From Deltaproteobacteria bacterium (GTDB taxonomy: Bacteria; Desulfobacterota; Dissulfuribacteria; Dissulfuribacterales; DYLC01): a DNA stretch of 64,000 bases. Location of the stretch: assembly GCA_028695735.1 (NCBI GenBank), contig JAQVIJ010000001.1:646447-710446 (forward strand). The letters are read 5' to 3'. Under the pieces are notes generated by a model, which was not told the origin of the DNA, did not search any database, and saw only the letters and a list, made by a program, of their open reading frames with translations. Position numbers and translations under genes: made by a program. Below, piece after piece: positions 8,980 through 17,200 of this stretch (position 1 is its first letter; each line of letters opens with the position of its first letter).

Positions 8980-10506
8980 ATGTTCAGCTTAAGTGAGCTC
9001 TGGAGAATAACCGGTGGACAGCTCATCCTTTTATTTTTCGCCTTTGTGCTGATGTTTGCCGACCTGTATTGTTTTCAAAAAGATACGCCTGAAAAACGCA
9101 TGAACAAAATGGGTTGGCTGGCGGCTGTGGGCATTCTTGCGGCCTTAGGCCATGTGGTCTATCGGGAATGGAATCTGACGCAAGTGATCTTTATGGGTGT
9201 GTTTTCCATGGAGAAGTACACGGCCTTTTTGGTGGTGACGACCCTGATCGCTGGTCTGATTGCCACATTGATAGGCATAGGATATGCGCGAAACAACCAG
9301 ATCATTCGAGCCGAGTATTTTACGGTCTCCCTTTTCGGCCTTTATGGCGCGGTTGCAATGTTGCAATCCATTGACCTGCTCATGATGTTTATTGCCCTGG
9401 AGATCATGTCCATTGCCGTATATGTGTTGGCAGGTTTTCTGAAAAAGGACCAAAGGTCCCAAGAAGGTGCCCTCAAATACTTTTTGCTGGGTAGTTTTGG
9501 TTCTGCCTTTTTCCTCTTTGGAGTTGTTTTGCTCTATGGCATCGCCGGCAGTGTGAATCTCTCTCATATAGCCAAGGTGATCGCCGCAGGTCCTTTGGAC
9601 AGGCCTGAGGTCCTGGTGGCCATGGCAATGATCATGGCGGGTCTGTTTTTTAAGATGGCGCTGGTGCCCTTCCATATGTGGACACCTGATGTCTATGAAG
9701 GCAGCCCCTCTGCTGTGACCGGTTACATGGCTACGGTAGTCAAGGCCGTGGCATTCGGGGCCTTTGTGAAGGTATTTTTTGTGATATTCACTCCGCTCTT
9801 GGCAGGAAGCGGGGAACCGCTCTTCCAGGGTGTCAGCCGTCTCTCCGCATTGTCGATTTACTGGAAGCCTGTTGTATGGTGGATAGCGCTTCTTACCATG
9901 TTCTTTGGCAATCTCATCGCGGTTTCCCAGCAGAATGTCAAGCGCATGTTGGCCTATTCTTCCATTGCACATGCTGGTTATATGGCCTTGGGCATTTTGG
10001 CCGATAACGGTGAGGGCCGCATGGCCATACTTTTCTACCTACTGGCCTATACCTTCATGAACTTAGGTGCCTTTGGTGTCTTGTATGTCATCGATGGCAG
10101 GGAGCGTCAGGCCCAGGATTTGGAGGATTATCGCGGATTGGCCTATGTCAGGCCCGGCCTGGCCTTTTTGATGTCGTTATTTTTGGTCTCTATGGCAGGT
10201 CTTCCGCCTACGGTGGGCTTTATCGCCAAGTTTTATCTCTTTGCAGCCATTATCAAAGAGGGCTATTTTCTGCTGGCCGCCCTGGGTATTCTTACGAGTG
10301 CCATCGGCGCCTATTACTATCTGCGAGTGATCTATATGCTGTATATGAAAGACCCTGCGCGTGAGGTGGTGCCGGGCAATGTAAATCTGGCCACATATTT
10401 GGCACTCATCATAGCGGCCATCAGTGTATTGTATCTGGGAATCTTGCCGTCCAATGTGGCAAGGCTGGCGGATGTGGCACAAAGTACCCTGTCATTTGTC
10501 TTCTAA
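8980..10506 (+). CDS. nuoN: NADH-quinone oxidoreductase subunit N
   Basis: Third antiporter-like subunit (508 aa) and last gene of the nuo operon. About 14 helices are visible. LLMMFIALEIMSIAVYVLAGF has the conserved acidic residue, and VPFHMWTPDVYEGSPSAVTGYMA is the NuoN signature. An AAGGAGAGA ribosome site precedes the ATG. A strong hairpin terminator follows 8 bases after the stop, so no nuoE, nuoF or nuoG lies downstream in this operon. Confidence 0.96.
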   Translation: MFSLSELWRITGGQLILLFFAFVLMFADLYCFQKDTPEKRMNKMGWLAAVGILAALGHVVYREWNLTQVIFMGVFSMEKYTAFLVVTTLIAGLIATLIGIGYARNNQIIRAEYFTVSLFGLYGAVAMLQSIDLLMMFIALEIMSIAVYVLAGFLKKDQRSQEGALKYFLLGSFGSAFFLFGVVLLYGIAGSVNLSHIAKVIAAGPLDRPEVLVAMAMIMAGLFFKMALVPFHMWTPDVYEGSPSAVTGYMATVVKAVAFGAFVKVFFVIFTPLLAGSGEPLFQGVSRLSALSIYWKPVVWWIALLTMFFGNLIAVSQQNVKRMLAYSSIAHAGYMALGILADNGEGRMAILFYLLAYTFMNLGAFGVLYVIDGRERQAQDLEDYRGLAYVRPGLAFLMSLFLVSMAGLPPTVGFIAKFYLFAAIIKEGYFLLAALGILTSAIGAYYYLRVIYMLYMKDPAREVVPGNVNLATYLALIIAAISVLYLGILPSNVARLADVAQSTLSFVF

Positions 10507-10513
10507 GAGAGAG

Positions 10514-10541
10514 TGCCGAGATGCCTTCTCGGCATTTTTTT
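10514..10541 (+). terminator. Rho-independent terminator of the nuo operon
   Basis: Perfect 8-bp stem TGCCGAGA/TCTCGGCA with a 5-base loop, followed by seven T residues, directly after the nuoN stop. It marks the end of the 11-gene nuo transcript. Confidence 0.9.
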
Positions 10542-10660
10542 GTGCAAAAAGTCGGATTGTGCGCAAAATTACTTGAAGTAGGTGAAGTTATAAGTTACTT
10601 ATAAAAGCTTAAAGATTGTATATAGATTGAATACAGTATTTTGAATTTTTGGAGGACGCG

Positions 10661-11422
10661 ATGAGAATAGAAGAAATAGAGGCATTGGAAAAACTTAAGA
10701 AGGAAGGGGCGGATTCCCTTCCATCGCCTGAGAGACGTAAGTTTTTACAGATCGGTCTGGCCGTTACCGGCGTCTTTGCCGGCGGCACCATCCTTTCTTT
10801 GACTGCTGCTCGAAAGAGTTTTGCAGCATTGGACGGTATTGAGCAGAGAAAATTCCCCTACAAACCCCATTATGCCATGGTTATGAGGCAGGATAGGTGT
10901 GTGGACTGTCAGCTCTGCATGGATGCCTGTGTAAAGACCAATAATGTGCCGGATTATGGTTACCGCACCACAATTTTAGAGAGAGAAGTTGAACTTGCCC
11001 CAGATAAAAAATTTCGGGAATTCATTCCAGTTTTATGCAATCAGTGCAATAAGCCACCATGTGTGCGTGTATGCCCTACTACAGCTACCTATAAAGACCC
11101 AAAGACAGGCATTGTTCGTATGGATATAAAGCGTTGTATCGGTTGCAAGACCTGTATGGCGGCCTGCCCCTACAATGCCCGCTACTATAATGAAGACAAG
11201 CGTGCCATAGACAAGTGTGACTTTTGTTTCGAGTCCAGACTGTCCAAGGGTGAGACGATCACCGCCTGTGCGGCGGCCTGTCCTGCAGGGGTGCGTATAT
11301 TCGGTGATCTCGCAGATCCATCCAGTCAGGTGCACAAGTTGGTCTATGAACCTGAGCGTGTCCTCTGGGTGTTGAGGCCTGAGACCGGCGCGGTTCCCAA
11401 TGTTTTCTATACAAAGGGCTGA
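10661..11422 (+). CDS. Tat-exported four-cluster ferredoxin subunit (DmsB/PsrB/NrfC-type)
   Basis: Electron-transfer protein of 253 aa. A twin-arginine signal is visible around residues 28-50 (ERRKFLQIGLAV), so the protein should be exported folded to the periplasm. Four groups of cysteines fit four [4Fe-4S] clusters: CVDCQLCMDAC, CNQCNKPPCVRVCP, CIGCKTCMAACP, and CDFC with a later CAAACP. This is the arrangement of DmsB, PsrB, TtrB and NrfC, which pass electrons between a quinol-side membrane protein and a catalytic subunit. Neither partner is adjacent; the next gene is a hexaheme cytochrome 38 bases away. The ATG at 10661 follows GGAGGA; the TTG at 10649 is rejected. Confidence 0.85.
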   Translation: MRIEEIEALEKLKKEGADSLPSPERRKFLQIGLAVTGVFAGGTILSLTAARKSFAALDGIEQRKFPYKPHYAMVMRQDRCVDCQLCMDACVKTNNVPDYGYRTTILEREVELAPDKKFREFIPVLCNQCNKPPCVRVCPTTATYKDPKTGIVRMDIKRCIGCKTCMAACPYNARYYNEDKRAIDKCDFCFESRLSKGETITACAAACPAGVRIFGDLADPSSQVHKLVYEPERVLWVLRPETGAVPNVFYTKG

Positions 11423-11460
11423 TCCTTTTTCTAAAATTTCAACGAAAAGAGGTGGTTAGA

Positions 11461-12093
11461 ATGAAGAGATATATAAAGATCATTACATTGCTGTTTGCTG
11501 TGGCATCTGTGGGATATACGATTCAGGCAAAGGCCGGTGATGAGGGGCACGGCGGCACCATCACCTTCACAAAACCTGCCAGTTCCGTGGTCTTTGACCA
11601 TAAAACCCATATAGATATGGGGTTTGACTGCGATAGCTGTCACGAGAAGCTCTTTGAATACAAGCGTTCCGCTGAAGATAAAGCTGATTTTAACATGGCC
11701 TCCATGTATGCCGGTAAATACTGTGGCGGCTGTCACAATGGCAATACGGCCTTTGCCTCTAACACCAAATGTGGCTCATGCCACAACAATGTCAAGGCCA
11801 AGATCGTCTTTGCCAAGCCTGTCAAGGCCGTTATCTTTGATCACAAGGCGCATATCGAAATGGTGGGGGATGATTGTGCATCTTGCCATGACAGCGTCTT
11901 TCCATCTGACAAGAAATCCGAGGCCCAGGCGGATTTCACCATGGACAGCCTCTACAAGGGCAAGTATTGTGGCAAATGCCACGATGGCAGTATGGCCTTT
12001 GCCTCCAACACCAAGTGTGCCACCTGCCATATCGGTGTAAAGGGATATAATCGCATGTTTAAGACAGAAAAGGCCGCTCATAAAGGGCACTAA
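11461..12093 (+). CDS. Periplasmic hexaheme cytochrome with two tandem c7-type triheme domains
   Basis: A 210-aa c-type cytochrome with a cleavable signal peptide (cleavage near QAKA-GDE). Six CXXCH motifs fall in two similar halves: CDSCH, CGGCH, CGSCH, then CASCH, CGKCH, CATCH. Each half has the FDHKxHI motif that supplies axial His ligands and matches the triheme c7-like repeat family. The halves share long similar stretches (YKGKYCGKCHDGSMAFASNTKC against YAGKYCGGCHNGNTAFASNTKC), so an internal duplication is plain. It probably forms a two-gene unit with the exported ferredoxin just upstream and shuttles electrons in the periplasm; the partner enzyme is not known. Confidence 0.9.
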   Translation: MKRYIKIITLLFAVASVGYTIQAKAGDEGHGGTITFTKPASSVVFDHKTHIDMGFDCDSCHEKLFEYKRSAEDKADFNMASMYAGKYCGGCHNGNTAFASNTKCGSCHNNVKAKIVFAKPVKAVIFDHKAHIEMVGDDCASCHDSVFPSDKKSEAQADFTMDSLYKGKYCGKCHDGSMAFASNTKCATCHIGVKGYNRMFKTEKAAHKGH

Positions 12094-12123
12094 TAGCCTT
12101 CTTGTCTTTGTGCAATTCACAAA

Positions 12124-12157
12124 AAAACCGCCTGAAGTAACGCCTTCAGGCGGTTTT
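12124..12157. terminator. Bidirectional terminator between convergent genes
   Basis: Inverted repeat CCGCCTGAAG/CTTCAGGCGG with a 6-base loop, flanked by an A-run on the left and a T-run on the right, so it can end transcription from both sides. It lies between the + strand hexaheme cytochrome gene and the minus strand gene at 12165. Confidence 0.9.
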
Positions 12158-12164
12158 TAATTTT

Positions 12165-12437
12165 CTATACCCCTTCTGTCTGACGGGTTGCTGGTCGCTC
12201 CTTGAGATCTGTGGCCAACTGTGAGACCTGTATGCCGAGGGAGATGCATTGTCTGCCCAACATGCAGGCATTGGCCTCTTCATCCTCCAAATAGGTCTCC
12301 AATTCCTTGCCGTCCTTTTCTAACTTGACCACCCATGCCTTTTTCTCCTGATCATAGCGCACGTTGAGGTCAATGGCGCATGCGCCGATGTCGGGATAAA
12401 GCTGTCGAATCTTTTCACAGAGTTCTTGGGAATTCAT
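12165..12437 (-). CDS. Small conserved-looking hypothetical protein
   Basis: A 90-aa soluble, acidic protein that I do not recognise. The ATG at 12437 is preceded on the minus strand by AAAGGAGGACTT, a strong ribosome site; the longer reading from 12500 has no such site. It has three cysteines (CEKI, GACAID, NACMLGRQC) and no signal peptide or membrane segment. The core WVVKLEKDGKELETYLEDEEANACM looks like a small alpha/beta domain. It is transcribed alone, ends at the bidirectional terminator, and lies next to a repeat-rich spacer. No function is proposed. Confidence 0.7.
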   Translation of the reverse strand: MNSQELCEKIRQLYPDIGACAIDLNVRYDQEKKAWVVKLEKDGKELETYLEDEEANACMLGRQCISLGIQVSQLATDLKERPATRQTEGV

Positions 12438-12499
12438 TTGGAAGTCCTCCTTTATTTTTATAGCTGACTTAACAATAGCTATTGTCTTTCTATTATGCA

Positions 12500-12714
12500 A
12501 GGTAGCAACGGATGAGATTGCTTCGGCGGCTATCGCCGCCTCGCAATGACGATGAGTTTGGTGTCATTGTGCCACGCGCCAAAGGCCTCGGCTAGAGGGC
12601 GAGCGATGCGACCCGTGTCATTGCGAGCGAAGGAAAGCAATCCCCTGCACAAAAGAATGTAGGGGCGACCGGCCGGTCGCCCCTACTTGGAAAAAGGCAT
12701 GTCAGCTATGGACA
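12500..12714. repeat. Repeat-rich spacer: dispersed GTCATTGCGAGCG-type repeats and a 28-bp palindrome
   Basis: Non-coding spacer holding two degenerate copies of a dispersed repeat (around 12560-12600 with GTCATTGTGCCACGCGCC, and 12617-12645 with GTCATTGCGAGCGAAGG ... AGCAATCCCC), also found at 63.08 and 63.57 kb. At 12659-12686 is a perfect 28-bp palindrome: half-site GTAGGGGCGACCGG and its exact reverse complement. A near-identical palindrome lies at 57269-57298. No gene is supported here. Confidence 0.8.
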
Positions 12715-15700
12715 TTAGGGTCTTCTGTTTGACACATGAAGGGGACATCGCGTTCCAATGCATTCCCGATTTTTTGAAAACTGTCTGCAGACAAGCTCTG
12801 ACTGGGCCTGTAGTTGAGTGGCAAGGGTGGTCTTCGAGAGACGCTCTGCTGCCTTTAATGCCAGATAGCTCTCCCTTTGACAGCATCTGGCCGCCTCAAA
12901 ACCTGCTATCTCTGCCAATGTCTGATTTACCAGCCCTTGCACTTGCTGTCTCTTGCTGGGAGTCAGGGGTGAGGCCTGAAGAAGTATGGAAAAGGCGATT
13001 CCCACTCCAATGGCAGCCCCACATATGCCCATATAACCACAGGCGCCGCCAGGCACCTTTCCGCCCCTCTCTATGGCAGTTAATATATGCTCCTTGTCTA
13101 TGCCACCTCCTGCATTTTTGTAGGCTGTAAGAATGATCGCCGGCACCATGGCGTGGTGTTCAGGACCATGAATGGGAAATCGCCTATGGGCACGGATTTG
13201 CTGCATGAGACTTATCATATCCTTTTCTTGAGATGTGAGACAGACCTCGCGAATGACCTCTATGGGTTCTGTGATGTGGCAGGTATCGCATACAAAATGC
13301 CCGTTTTTACAGCAACTACTGGCCTCAAAGGTCCTTTGGCAGACTGCACAGCCCATGGTTCTTGTGGTAGTGAAGTATTGAATCTCTGCCCCGCAGATGA
13401 GACAGCCAGTGCTGTGAACGATTGTTTTTTGATGGGTGATCTGGTCCGCAGTGCAATCACATGGTTTTTCTTTTGAGTCTGAAATGAAATCTGCTTGGGG
13501 TATAGAGCAACAGGGGGTAGCTGAGGCTGAGAGATTGGTCACCCTGCCTTGTGCATTTAGCAAAAACACATAATCTGCCTTGGAATGCAGGGCTGATAGG
13601 GCATTTGATGCAATCTCTGTGGTGAGCCCTGTGGCCAGCAGGGTGTCGTTTAGCAAAAGGGCCCTGCCAGGCCCAGCGTATAAGACCCGTTGGCCTGTCT
13701 GAAGGAGACTGGGCTTAAATGCGCGAAAGGTGAGGGAGTGAAATGTGTGGTCCTGAATCTGACGATAGGGAAAGCGTTTTAGCAGTTGAATGTCTATGAA
13801 ACCAAGGCCCTGCAGCACAGAACACAGATAGTCCTGTAACATGGCACCTGCGATACATTCGCCGGCAAGACCGTGATGTGAGCGGATTTGCAGAGGAGGT
13901 TCTGTCTCTGTCACCACATCTGATATGACCATTCGGCCGCCTGGTTTCAGCACACGCCATATCTCTGAAAATACCTGTCGCTTATTGCGCGTGAGGTTGA
14001 TAACACAGTTGGAGATGACCACATCCACGCTGGCATCAGGCAGGGGAATGGCACTCATATCCCCTTGAATAAAGTGCACATTGTTGCAATTCGTGTGTTT
14101 TGCCAGCTCTGCCTTGGCCTCGTTGGCGATCTGTAACATGTCAGGAAGCATGTCCAACCCATAAACCATGCCCGTTTTTCCCACCTGTTGAAGGGCTATA
14201 AAGCACTCCACTCCAGTGCCACAGCCCAGGTCCAAAAGGGTCTCGCCTGGTTGGAGTTGGGCATCTATGACAGGGCTTCCGCATCCATACATGCGCAACA
14301 GGGCCTTTTCAGGAATAAATTGCAGGTTGCTCTCTTGAATCTTTACCGGATTTCGAATGTTGGCATCGGGTTTCTGTGCCCGTTGGGCATAAAAACTTGC
14401 TATGAGCTGTTGATTTCTCACAGAACCTATGGAAAGGAGGCAGTTACAGTGAGTGAAGTTGATCTCTGCAGAGGAAGGGCATTGGGCGGTCAGGTCCCCC
14501 ATGCGCAGTACTATTTGGGGGGTATTGGCTTGTGTTTTAAGCCCCTTGGTCTCTTTTTCAATGGCCCAGATGGCCAAGGCCTTTTGAATGGAGTAATAGG
14601 GGTCCTTTTTCAAGGAAATTCCATTGGTTAAGTCTGTAAGCATGTGGTCCAGATCCCCTATGCCCAAGAGGGGACGCCAGGGGTCATCTTGCACGGGAAA
14701 TGGCTGAGGTTGCAGGGAAGAGCGCAGTTTTTGAAGCCCTTCTCCGTGCAGCCACACTTGCTTGAGGCCATCCTTTATATGACCTACCTGCAGTTGCCTT
14801 CTGTCCACCTGGGCAGGTGTGGCATAGATAAAACCGTCAGGTCCTACAGCCAAAGACTCCCATCCCCCATTTCCAGTGCCGAAGGCGGTGCCTATGGGCG
14901 AAAAGACCTGGGCCTCTATGGCCGTCAGGTTATCGATGACAATGCCCAGGGACTCGGCCTCTTGAAAGGCCATTAGAATCTGTGCCACATCCTCGGCATT
15001 AAAGGCCTCAAAGTGCCTGCCATTTCCTCTAAAGAAATGCCACATAAGGTGCAGATTTTGTATGCCATTGGCCGCTAAAAGATGCAAAAATGGCCTTAAA
15101 TGGGGTAGAGTGGTTGAGTTGACGGCAGTGGCTATGCCAAAGGGCATTTGCAGGCCTTGTAGGGCATGAATGCCCTGTAGCGTGGCATCGAATCTGCCTT
15201 TGCCTCTGATGGTATCATGTATCTCAGAAGGCCCATCCAGACTGATCTGAAAATAGATACGGTCCCTATTCAGGCCTGAAATCACTTGAAGCTGGTGGGA
15301 AATCAGGGTGCCATTGGTCAAGATCGCTATTTTGACAGGGAATTGCCTGAGGATTTGGCTGACTATCTCAAAAAAGTTCGCATACAGCAAGGGCTCGCCG
15401 CCAGTAAAGCAGATGAGCCCTGCCCCCAGGTCACAGGCCTGCTTTATGAGGTTCAGCAGGTCTTCGGGATTTAGCATGCGGCCCTTTTTTAGGTCCTCTG
15501 AAAAGAGACAGTGGCTGCAGTGCAGATTACAGGCATCCGTCAAGTGCAGCCAGAGCTCTTTGAGCTCCTGTGCCTGTCTTTGCCTGCGCTTGGCAAGGGG
15601 GGTATGCGCCTTGGGGAGTTGTCTCAACAGGTCCTGCACGCAATTTTCGCAGACGGCAAAGGAAAGCCCTGTCTGTGCCCTGAGATGTGTTACCATTGAG

Positions 15701-15891
15701 TCAAAGGAATCCCCTTGAATCTGCAAAAGGCGATAGCCCTCGCTGACCATGGAAGATGGGCAGCATGCCTGTAATAGGGAGACGGCCATTTTGTTTAAAA
15801 CAGCCCAGGCAGGCTCAGAGGGTAGCAGGGCAATGGAATGGCCGTTTTGAATGGTTTCACAGAGATAGACTTCCAGTGGTAATCCCTTCAT
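12715..15891 (-). CDS. Three-domain fusion: radical SAM, ArsM-like methyltransferase and DUF5714
   Basis: A 1058-aa protein. Residues about 110-420 form a radical SAM domain with CNLHCSHC (Cys121/125/128), the CxxxCxxC ligands of the catalytic [4Fe-4S] cluster, and the SAM-binding FTGGEPLL. Residues about 530-720 form a class I SAM methyltransferase: LDLGCGTG for SAM binding, preceded by YGCGSPV and followed by VISNCVINL and GRMVISD, resembling arsenite methyltransferase ArsM. Residues about 820-1040 are Cys-rich (CLICGAE, CAVC, CCKNGHFVCDTC) and match the DUF5714 pattern. The start at 15891 is chosen because its ATG overlaps the upstream glycosyltransferase stop as ATGA. It is last in a five-gene operon. 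A metalloid or small-molecule modification role is inferred from the domains; the substrate is unknown. Confidence 0.85.
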   Translation of the reverse strand: MKGLPLEVYLCETIQNGHSIALLPSEPAWAVLNKMAVSLLQACCPSSMVSEGYRLLQIQGDSFDSMVTHLRAQTGLSFAVCENCVQDLLRQLPKAHTPLAKRRQRQAQELKELWLHLTDACNLHCSHCLFSEDLKKGRMLNPEDLLNLIKQACDLGAGLICFTGGEPLLYANFFEIVSQILRQFPVKIAILTNGTLISHQLQVISGLNRDRIYFQISLDGPSEIHDTIRGKGRFDATLQGIHALQGLQMPFGIATAVNSTTLPHLRPFLHLLAANGIQNLHLMWHFFRGNGRHFEAFNAEDVAQILMAFQEAESLGIVIDNLTAIEAQVFSPIGTAFGTGNGGWESLAVGPDGFIYATPAQVDRRQLQVGHIKDGLKQVWLHGEGLQKLRSSLQPQPFPVQDDPWRPLLGIGDLDHMLTDLTNGISLKKDPYYSIQKALAIWAIEKETKGLKTQANTPQIVLRMGDLTAQCPSSAEINFTHCNCLLSIGSVRNQQLIASFYAQRAQKPDANIRNPVKIQESNLQFIPEKALLRMYGCGSPVIDAQLQPGETLLDLGCGTGVECFIALQQVGKTGMVYGLDMLPDMLQIANEAKAELAKHTNCNNVHFIQGDMSAIPLPDASVDVVISNCVINLTRNKRQVFSEIWRVLKPGGRMVISDVVTETEPPLQIRSHHGLAGECIAGAMLQDYLCSVLQGLGFIDIQLLKRFPYRQIQDHTFHSLTFRAFKPSLLQTGQRVLYAGPGRALLLNDTLLATGLTTEIASNALSALHSKADYVFLLNAQGRVTNLSASATPCCSIPQADFISDSKEKPCDCTADQITHQKTIVHSTGCLICGAEIQYFTTTRTMGCAVCQRTFEASSCCKNGHFVCDTCHITEPIEVIREVCLTSQEKDMISLMQQIRAHRRFPIHGPEHHAMVPAIILTAYKNAGGGIDKEHILTAIERGGKVPGGACGYMGICGAAIGVGIAFSILLQASPLTPSKRQQVQGLVNQTLAEIAGFEAARCCQRESYLALKAAERLSKTTLATQLQAQSELVCRQFSKNRECIGTRCPLHVSNRRP

Positions 15892-16565
15892 GTTCTGTCC
15901 TTTCTGATGTGCTTTAATATGCTGGGAGAAATGCCCAGGAGATACCCCAAAAGCAGGAGTTGATGCTGCAGGCTGACCTTTATTATGCCGTCCCTTTTCC
16001 ATCTTCTGGCCGAAGTAAAGACCTTTTGTGGCAAAAGTACGGGGCGGTTCATTCGTCTTGCCCGCATCAAGAGGTCTAAATCCTCCAGTATGGGTAGCTC
16101 CTGAAAGCCGCCTATTTCTTCAAAAAGGTCTCGTCTCATAAACATGGCCTGATCCCCGTAGTGCAGTTCAAAGAGATGGCAGCGCAGTTTGATCAGCCAT
16201 TCCAAAAGGCGAAACCTGATTCCTGGGTGGTCTATGGCCAGTTGAAAAAAGCCCCAGGCAGCCCCTGTGTGAATTGCCTGGGAAATGGCCTGTAAGTAGC
16301 CTCGAGGTGGCCGGGTGTCTGCGTGCAGGAATAAAAAGACATCCCCATTTGCCTGGCCTGCGCCTGTATTGAGTTGAGTGCCGCGACAAGGTGTTTTTAC
16401 GGTGATGACCCTGGCCCCTTGCTGCAAGGCAATCTCTTGAGTGCGATCCTGGCTTGCGGCATCCACTACTATCACCTCAAAGGGCCTTTCAGACATGACC
16501 ATTTTCAAGGTAGTTAAAAGGTGGCCTTCTTCTTGATATGTGGGAATGATGACGCTCAATCTCAT
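15888..16565 (-). CDS. Glycosyltransferase family 2, TIGR04283-like (rSAM/selenodomain-associated)
   Basis: A 225-aa GT-A fold enzyme. The N-terminus MRLSVIIPTYQEEG, the following EVIVVDAASQDRT, the GRGxQLN-like CRGTQLNTGAGQANGD, and FLFLHADTRPP are hallmarks of the family found with rSAM/selenodomain and arsenosugar-type clusters. The HAD in HADTRPP is the metal-binding motif. It is soluble apart from a short hydrophobic C-terminal patch. It overlaps the preceding TIGR04282-like gene by 4 bases and the following radical SAM fusion by 4 bases, so all three are translationally coupled. It probably attaches a sugar to the product of the radical SAM/methyltransferase protein; the acceptor is not visible from sequence. 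Confidence 0.88.
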   Translation of the reverse strand: MRLSVIIPTYQEEGHLLTTLKMVMSERPFEVIVVDAASQDRTQEIALQQGARVITVKTPCRGTQLNTGAGQANGDVFLFLHADTRPPRGYLQAISQAIHTGAAWGFFQLAIDHPGIRFRLLEWLIKLRCHLFELHYGDQAMFMRRDLFEEIGGFQELPILEDLDLLMRARRMNRPVLLPQKVFTSARRWKRDGIIKVSLQHQLLLLGYLLGISPSILKHIRKDRT

Positions 16566-17200
16566 GGCAAAAAAGTGAGGTATTGTAGGTCTTCAGGTCT
16601 ATCAACATCTGGTAATCCTTTGAGCAGGGTGTAGGAAAGCCCGATTTCCCTGCATCGCTGAAGGCTTTGCTGAAGTGTGCTGCTGCTACTCCATGTGATG
16701 TGCTGAAATATGCGCCTTTCCGGTCGATTGAGCCCCACTAAGTAATAACCTCCATCCAGGGCAGGACCAAATACGGCCTCACTGCGGCTCAATGCCTCAA
16801 AGGCCTGCATCAGGATCTCAGGAGTGATAAGGGGGCAGTCTGTGCCGATGAGCACAGCCTTTTTGTAGCCTTGCGCAAACATCTCTTGAAAGGCCTCTGC
16901 CATTTTGGCGCCTAACTCCCCTTGAACCTGTTGCCTTAAGGAAAAGGTCAGTGAGTGTTTCAGAAGCCCTTGAAGCCAGATTTGAGTCCTTTGTACATCG
17001 GAGCCATCAAAAAAGAGCATGCAATAACTTGAGTGCAGCCTTTGCCATTTCAGGACCAGAGTGAGTGTGCGGCGCACCAACTCTTCATGTATCTCTAATG
17101 CCTTTTGTGCCCCAATGACTTGGATTAGGCGAGTCTTTACCTGTCCTGATATGGGATATTTGGTAAAGACTCCCAAGATGTGTTCAGTTTTTTTCTGCAA
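16562..17200 (-). CDS. TIGR04282-like glycosyltransferase/nucleotidyltransferase-fold protein (rSAM/selenodomain-associated)
   Basis: A 212-aa protein of the DUF2064 family. The motif FTKYPISGQVKTRL near the N-terminus, the LIGTDCPLITPEI segment with the metal-binding Asp, and FGPALDGGYYLVGL are the recognised family signatures. It pairs almost always with the TIGR04283 type, as here, where the two overlap by 4 bases. Its 5' end overlaps the upstream membrane Fe-S gene by 17 bases. The family fold is that of sugar-nucleotide transferases; the reaction has not been established from anything visible here. Confidence 0.88.
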   Translation of the reverse strand: MQKKTEHILGVFTKYPISGQVKTRLIQVIGAQKALEIHEELVRRTLTLVLKWQRLHSSYCMLFFDGSDVQRTQIWLQGLLKHSLTFSLRQQVQGELGAKMAEAFQEMFAQGYKKAVLIGTDCPLITPEILMQAFEALSRSEAVFGPALDGGYYLVGLNRPERRIFQHITWSSSSTLQQSLQRCREIGLSYTLLKGLPDVDRPEDLQYLTFLP

